A stretch of 64,000 bases of DNA from Leptodactylus fallax. Lineage: Eukaryota > Chordata > Amphibia > Anura > Leptodactylidae. A model generated the notes under the pieces. That model searched no databases and was not told where the DNA came from. It saw nothing but the letters and a program-made list of their open reading frames with translations. A program made the translations under genes and the position numbers. The number at the start of each line of letters is the position of its first letter. Position 1 is the stretch's first letter. Positions 59,061-64,000 of this stretch are shown in pieces. The stretch lies in assembly GCA_947044405.1 (NCBI GenBank), contig CAMRHE010000013.1:868001-932000 (forward strand), written 5' to 3'.

Positions 59061-60662
59061 CAGTGGGGAAAAAAAATATTTAGTCAGCCACCAATTGTGC
59101 AAGTTCTCCCACTTAAAAAGATGAGAGAGGCCTGTAATTGACATCATAGGTAGACCTCAACTATGAGAGACAAAATGAGAAAACATATCTAGAAAATAAC
59201 ATTGTCTGATTTTTTAAAGAATTTATTTGCAAATTATGGTGGAAAATAAGTATTTGGTCACCTAGAAACAAGCAAGATTTCTGGCTCTCACAGACCTGTA
59301 ACTTCTTCTTTAAGAGGCTCCTCTGTCCTCCACTCATTACCTGTAGTAATGGCACCTGTTTGACATTGTTATCAGTATAAAAGACACCTGTCCACAACCT
59401 CAAACAGTCAAATTCCAAACTCCACTATGGTGAAGACCAAAGAGCTGTGGAAGGACACCAGAAACAAAATCGTAGACCTGCACCAAGCTGGGAAGACTGA
59501 AACTGCAATAGGCCAGCAGCTTGATGTGAAGAAATCAACTGTGGAAGCAATAATTAGAAAATGGAAGACATACAAGACCACTGATAATCTCCCTCGATCA
59601 GGGGCTCCACGCAAGATCTCACCCCGTGGGGTCAAAATGATCACAAGAACGGTGAGAAAAAATCCCAGAACCATACGGGGGGACCTAGTGAATGACCTGC
59701 AGAAAGCTGGGACTAACGTAACAAAGGCTACCATTAGTAACACACTATGCAGCCAGGGACTCAGATCCTGCATTGCCAGACGTGTTCCCATGCTTAAGCC
59801 AGTACATATCCAGGCCCGTCTGAAGTTTGCTAGAGAGCATTTGGATGTTTCAGAAGCGTATTGGGAGAATGTCATATGGTCAGATGAAACCAAAGTAGAA
59901 CTGTTTGGTAGAAACACAACTCGTCGTGTTTGGAGGAGAGTGAATGCTGAGTTGCATCCAAAGAACACCATACCTACTGTGAAGCATGGGGTGGCAACAT
60001 CATGCTTTGGGGCTGTTTCTCTGCAAAGGGACCAGGACGACTGATCTGTGTACATGAAAGAATGAATGGGGCCATGTATCGTGAGATTTTGAGTGCAAAC
60101 CTCCTTCCATCAGCAAGAGCATTGAAGATTAAACGTGGCTAGGTCTTTAAGCATGACAATGATCCCAAGCACACCACCAGGGCAACGAAGGAGTGGCTTC
60201 ATAAGAAGCATTTCAAGGTCCTGGAGTGGTCTAGCCAGTCTCCAGATCTCAACCCCATAGAAAACCTTTGGAGGGAGTTGAAAGTCTGTGTTGCCCAGCG
60301 ACAGCCCCAAAACATCACTGCTGTAGAGGAAATCTGCATGGAGGAATGGGCCAACATACCAGCAACAGTGTGTGCCAACCTTGTAGAGACTTACAGAAAA
60401 CGTTTGACCTCTGTCGTTGCCAACAAAGGATATATAACAAAGTATTGAGATGAACTTTTGTTATTGACCAAATACTTATTTTCCACCATAATTTGCAAAT
60501 TAATTCTTAGAAAATCAGACAATGTGATTTTCTGGATTTGTTTTCTCATTTTGTCTCTCATAGTTGAGGTCTACCTATGATGTCAATTACAGGCCTCTGT
60601 CATCTTTTTATGTGGGAGAACTTGCACAATTGGTGGCTGACTAAATACTTTTTTCCCCACTG
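59061..60662 (+). mobile_element. Tc1-like transposon, full length
   Basis: CAGTGGGGAAAAAAAATATT at 59061 and ATACTTTTTTCCCCACTG ending at 60662 are flanked by TA. Long terminal repeats of about 180 bp share CAAGTTCTCCCAC and AATTACAGGCCTCT. The lone terminal repeat at 30307 belongs to this family. Confidence 0.93.
59427..60448 (+). pseudogene. Tc1-like transposase with frameshift and stop
   Basis: ATG 59427 starts [23 protein letters not shown] parts are [20 protein letters not shown] and [15 protein letters not shown]. The first catalytic motif is [14 protein letters not shown] one-base change near 59990 (KHGV where relatives have KHGGGS) shifts the frame. The other frame then gives [11 protein letters not shown], a TAG near 60139 where Trp is expected, [18 protein letters not shown] and [14 protein letters not shown], ending NKGYITKY with TGA 60446-60448. 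It is full length but inactive. The long frame on the opposite strand is a shadow. Confidence 0.9.
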
Positions 60663-60664
60663 TA

Positions 60665-61008
60665 TGTACAGTCTCTTCATGCTGCTTCTACAGTGTACAC
60701 TAACCTTATGTGCCACTAACCTTATATTAGAAAGATGCCTGTGATCTGTATAATGAATTTTCCTTTGGTTTGCCACTCTGCAAGCCCTGTCCATAACTCT
60801 TGCAAAGCTATATTCCAGAAGGGGAAGCCACCACCACCTCCTAAAGTGTTCATCCAAGAACAGTGCACATTGTGTACTGTCCCCAGCACTGGCGGACAAT
60901 GACAGCAAAGAGCCTCTGTGCAAGAAGTCTGTCTTCAACAACAGAGCTACTCAAATATATAATATATTCCAGATTGGACACATGATACATACATGTCACT
61001 GATATATA
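60665..61008. other. Intronic sequence, no gene recognised
   Basis: No exon, RNA or element was identified in this short stretch. Confidence 0.5.
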
Positions 61009-61016
61009 CATAACAC

Positions 61017-62776
61017 CAGTGGCGTAACTAGGAATGGCTGGGCTCCAAGGCGAACATTTAACATGTCCCCCCCCCCCGAACCACTGCCCCCAATCGTCCC
61101 CCCCGGACCGCCCCCTCCAACCGCCCCCCCCAAAAAAAAAAAAACGCATTCCTGCGCACACTATTATGTGCCATAGTGGCCCCTGCACACAGTATCATGC
61201 CCCATAGTGGCCCCTGCACACAGTATCATGTCCCATAGTGGCCCCTGCACACAGTGTCATGTCCCATAGTGGCCCCTGCATACAGTATCATGTCCCATAG
61301 TGGCCCCTGCACACAGTATCATGTCCCATAGTGGCCCCTGCACACAGTGTCATGTCCCATAGTGGCCCCTGCACACAGTGTCATGTCCCATAGTGGCCCC
61401 TGCACACAGTGTCATGTCCCATAGTGGCCCCTGCACACAGTGTCATGTCCCATAGTGGCCCCTGCACACAGTGTCATGTCCCATAGTGGCCCCTGCACAC
61501 AGTGTCATGTCTCATAGTGTCCCCTGCACACAGTGTCATGTCCCATAGTGGCCCCTGCACACAATGTCATGTCCCATAGTGGCCCCTGCACACAGTATCA
61601 TGTCCCATAGTGGCCCCTGCACACAGTATCATGTCCCATAGTGGCCCCTGCACACAGTATCATGTCCCATAGTGGCCCCTGCACACAGTATCATGTCCCA
61701 TAGTGGCCCCTGCACACAGTATCATGTCCCATAGTGGCCCCTGCACACAGTATCATGCCCAATAGTGGCCCCTGCACACAGTATCATGTTCCATAGTGGC
61801 CCCTGCACACAGTATCATGACCCATAGTGGCCCCTGCACACAGTATCATGCCCCATAGTGGACCCTGCACACAGTATCATGTCCCATAGTGGCCCCTGCA
61901 CACAGTATTTTGCCCCATAGTGGCCCCTGCACACAGTATTTTGCCCCATAGTGGCCCCTGCACAGTATTATATCCCATAGTAGCCCCTGCACACAGTATT
62001 TTGCCCCATAGTGGCCCCTGCACACAGTATTATATCCCATAGTGGCCCCTGCACACAGTATTTTGCACCATAGTGGTCCCTGCACACAGTATTTTGCCCC
62101 ATAGTGGCCCCTGCACACAGTATTATATTCCATAGTGGCCCCTGCACACAGTATTATATCCCACAGTGGCCCCTGCACTGAATATTTTGCCCCATAGTGG
62201 CCCCTGCACACACTATTATATGTCCCATTGTGGACCACCCATGAACAATTATTATACTCTAGGGTCTTTTCAGACCCCAGAGTATAATGATCGGAGACCC
62301 AGGGGAGGATAGAAACATAAAAAAACAACATTGCTTACCTGTTCCTCGCTCCGGTCCAGTCGCTGCTACTTCGGCCTTCTTCAATGTTGGAACAGGCTGG
62401 CGTTACGTGATGCAGGCTGGCGTCGCGACGCAAAATGACATCCGCTGACGTAGGAGAGGTAAGTACATTGTTTTTTATGTTCCCTCACCTCCCCTGGGCC
62501 TCCGATTATTATAATGATAGCAGGGATTGTGGGGTTCGGCTCGCGGCCTCACATACTGATCCCCGCTCCTGCTCACAGCCGCCTCCGCAGAATCGGAAGC
62601 GCAGGAGGCCGTGAGCGGGACCCCGGGGATCGGTAAGTATATAGGGCCTGTTACCTGCTGGGGTAATGGCCTATTAAAAAAAAAAAAAAAAAGCGCATCG
62701 GGGGCCCGTGGGGCCCCGTAATGTCACGGGCCCTGTGGCAGCTGCTACCGCTGCTACCCCGATAGTTACGCCCCTG
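61017..62776. mobile_element. hAT-like element carrying a large 31-bp tandem array
   Basis: The ends CAGTGGCGTAACTAGG and ATAGTTACGCCCCTG are inverted. The 8-bp CATAACAC is duplicated exactly at 61009-61016 and 62777-62784, the hallmark of hAT insertion. Inside are C-runs, an A-run at 61132-61144, the tandem array, a GC-rich part (62340-62640) and an A-run at 62674-62691. There is no transposase. Most of its 1.76 kb is array. Confidence 0.85.
61146..62225. repeat. 31-bp minisatellite, about 34 units
   Basis: The unit is CACAGTATCATGTCCCATAG followed by TGGCCCCTGCA (31 bp). The left two-thirds is nearly homogeneous. From about 61900 two variants, CAGTATTTTGCCCCA and CAGTATTATATCCCA, are interspersed, partly alternating. 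An open frame of 161 codons on the minus strand is produced by the repeat and is not a gene. Confidence 0.95.
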
Positions 62777-63084
62777 CATAACACTTACACGTAAGACACA
62801 TCGCACATACAGGCCACTCACATGTTTGACACATAATGCACAAACTGACTGTACTATGTGGGTATAATTTACTATACGATACATATACCAGAAAACTGAA
62901 CAGAAATGATAAATCTTTGGTGCATGGTACCTGACTTGCACTAAAGAGGCATTGCTTTTTACCATTTCTGCCTTGCTGACCACTTTCTAAGACAGTTGGC
63001 AGACAAGAGTGGAGATCAGGACGGGGATGCCTCAGACCATCAGATTTCCTATTACTGACGGCAGAAAACTGGCATGAGTTATAG

Positions 63085-63243
63085 CTGAAATCACATGACC
63101 ATGGACTGATTTTTATCCACCGAAAGTTTAGAAAACAATCAGGAATTGATACAGAAAGTATATTTGGAAATTGTATAACTTTTCAGTATACAAACAATAA
63201 CATTGGTCTCTCAATATTGGTCTGAAATTGGACAATCCCTGTA
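63085..63243. mobile_element. Partial TTAA-type MITE (same family as 4173)
   Basis: CATGACCATGGACTGATTTT, then ATTGATACAGAAAGTATAT and TATTGGTCTGAAATTGGACA, follow the right half of the element at 4177-4627. The terminal TTAA is changed to GTAAG. Confidence 0.6.
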
Positions 63244-63487
63244 AGTCAAAGTCTTCCTCTGTTGTGCTCTAGTAGAGAGCTGCTGCTCTCCAGCTTGGTC
63301 TGGCCCCCTCCTCTACCTGGGCCCCTGTGCAGTCGGTTAAGCTTGTGGTCCTCAGCCTACAGTTCTGTACTTGCTCCTGATATTCTGCGGCAGTACCAAA
63401 GCATAGTGGACAGGTAAACTGAGATTAGAATAAAAGACATGGCTTGCCGCATCAGCACTGTACATGGAGAAGTTATGTATACAAATC

Positions 63488-63575
63488 AACAAGTGAAGAA
63501 ATAAGGCGATACCTTTTAGAGGCTAACTCTAAATTAGCCTCTTAAAGGTATTGCCTGATTTCTTCACTCTTCCAC
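63488..63575. repeat. Short palindromic repeat
   Basis: GAAGAAATAAGGCGATACCT and TTTAGAGGCTAA are followed after a few bases by TTAGCCTCTTAAAGGTATTG and CCTGATTTCTTC, making a near-perfect hairpin with arms of about 36 bp. The sequence after it (GGCTAACATGGTACAACA) belongs to a repeat remembered as common in frogs. Confidence 0.7.
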
Positions 63576-63805
63576 TACTTTCTACGGCTAACATGGTACA
63601 ACATTATACTACTACAAATCAACAAAGCAGACCGCAATAGTGTGGCCCCACTGGTTTAGTGTCCTGGTCGCAACTGCGCCCACTGTCACTCCTATAGCTA
63701 TGCAAAATATATCAGGAGAGTGCAGTTTCTATGTATGCATGTCTGTATAAAGGTAGGCTCCCTCTTTACTCTTCCCTGTCTTACACAATCTGCAGCCCTA
63801 CTACA

Positions 63806-64000
63806 GCTGCATCTCAGTAAATTAGAATATCTTTGAAACGTTCATTCATTTCAGTAATTCAGTAATTTAATTCATAATCAGCGTCTTCCATAATTGAGTG
63901 TCCTACTGAACCAGACTGAGGGACCATTTACAGGCTTAGGAAACCTTGGCAGTTGACACGCTGAATTTACAATACTGAACTTTTTCACAATATTATAATT
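63806..64000. mobile_element. Tc1-like non-autonomous element, cut by the window end
   Basis: GCTGCATCTCAGTAAATTAG followed by AATATCTTTGAAA is a Tc1-like terminal sequence. Near the end GGACCATTTACAGGCTTAGG and TTTTTCACAATATTATAATT correspond to the sequence before the opposite terminal repeat in related elements. The transposase is deleted. The right end is outside the window. Confidence 0.5.

Larger units (their letters stand above)
41715..64000 (+). other. TEK: TEK intron 1 (continues past the window)
   Basis: From donor GTAAGA at 41715 no TEK exon was recognised to the end of the window, so the intron exceeds 22 kb. The human first intron is also tens of kb. In mouse a core endothelial enhancer lies in intron 1; no obvious counterpart could be located by eye. 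Confidence 0.75.

Noticed and set aside
59408..60055. 215-codon open frame on the minus strand
   Set aside because: It is the antisense shadow of the Tc1 transposase at 59427-60448.
61146..62225. CRISPR-like direct repeats of 31 bp
   Set aside because: The units are contiguous with no spacers, vary gradually, and lie inside a eukaryotic hAT-like element. It is a minisatellite.
61846..62331. 161-codon open frame on the minus strand (GHYGAKYCVQG-like repeats)
   Set aside because: It lies wholly in the 31-bp tandem array. A 31-bp unit free of stops gives long frames by chance. There is no start context and no family match.
41715..64000. TEK exon 2 or other TEK exons
   Set aside because: No Ig-domain start or other TEK-like coding block with splice sites was recognised, so the region is treated as intron 1.

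Overview
The window is vertebrate nuclear DNA, most likely from a frog or another amphibian. This is an inference from three things: two neighbouring vertebrate genes split by large introns, a very high load of Tc1/mariner, hAT-like and TTAA-flanked elements, and a DIRS-type retrotransposon. No prokaryotic gene, operon or CRISPR array is present. About 1.4% of the sequence is host coding sequence.

Host genes. The last eight coding exons of IFT74 (intraflagellar transport, IFT-B core) lie on the + strand between 156 and 37977. They splice in phase over 826 coding bases and end in the conserved C-terminus of the family. The first intron seen is about 23 kb. The last intron (35330-37861) has the hallmarks of a U12-type intron. 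About 3.7 kb downstream, also on +, is the first coding exon of TEK (TIE2, the angiopoietin receptor) at 41663-41714. It encodes only the signal peptide. It is preceded by a cluster of ETS-type GGAA cores and a leader with upstream AUGs. The rest of the window, 41715-64000, is TEK intron 1. The order IFT74 then TEK matches human 9p21, which supports both calls.

Mobile DNA. The IFT74 introns hold a piggyBac-like MITE, other TTAA elements, hAT-like elements with 8-bp duplications, Tc1 copies at 5964-7554, 15918-17559 and 28891-30306, a 4.2-kb DIRS-like element (11551-15736) with inverted terminal repeats and an internal complementary region, a Penelope-like fragment that keeps GIY-YIG endonuclease coding, and a Harbinger-like fold-back element. 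The DIRS element and the second Tc1 copy both lie between two 0.4-kb inverted arms (10975-11373 and 17952-18333).

TEK intron 1 holds a dense transposon cluster at 48.2-62.8 kb. It includes a 3' retroposon with target duplications, two opposed copies of one Tc1 family (one nested in the transposase gene of another family), a U2 snRNA-headed poly(A) chimera that ends in a perfect fold-back, a Tc1 copy with a 428-bp insertion, a solo-LTR candidate, another Tc1 copy, and a hAT-like element that carries about 34 copies of a 31-bp repeat. All transposase genes seen are broken, some by only one or two changes.

How the parts relate. The two host genes work separately, one in cilium assembly and one in endothelial receptor signalling. 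The repeats matter to them mainly as intron content: inverted repeat pairs that could pair in pre-mRNA, and insertions inside a minor-class intron. Family names rest on recognised motifs and remembered family features. No database search was run.
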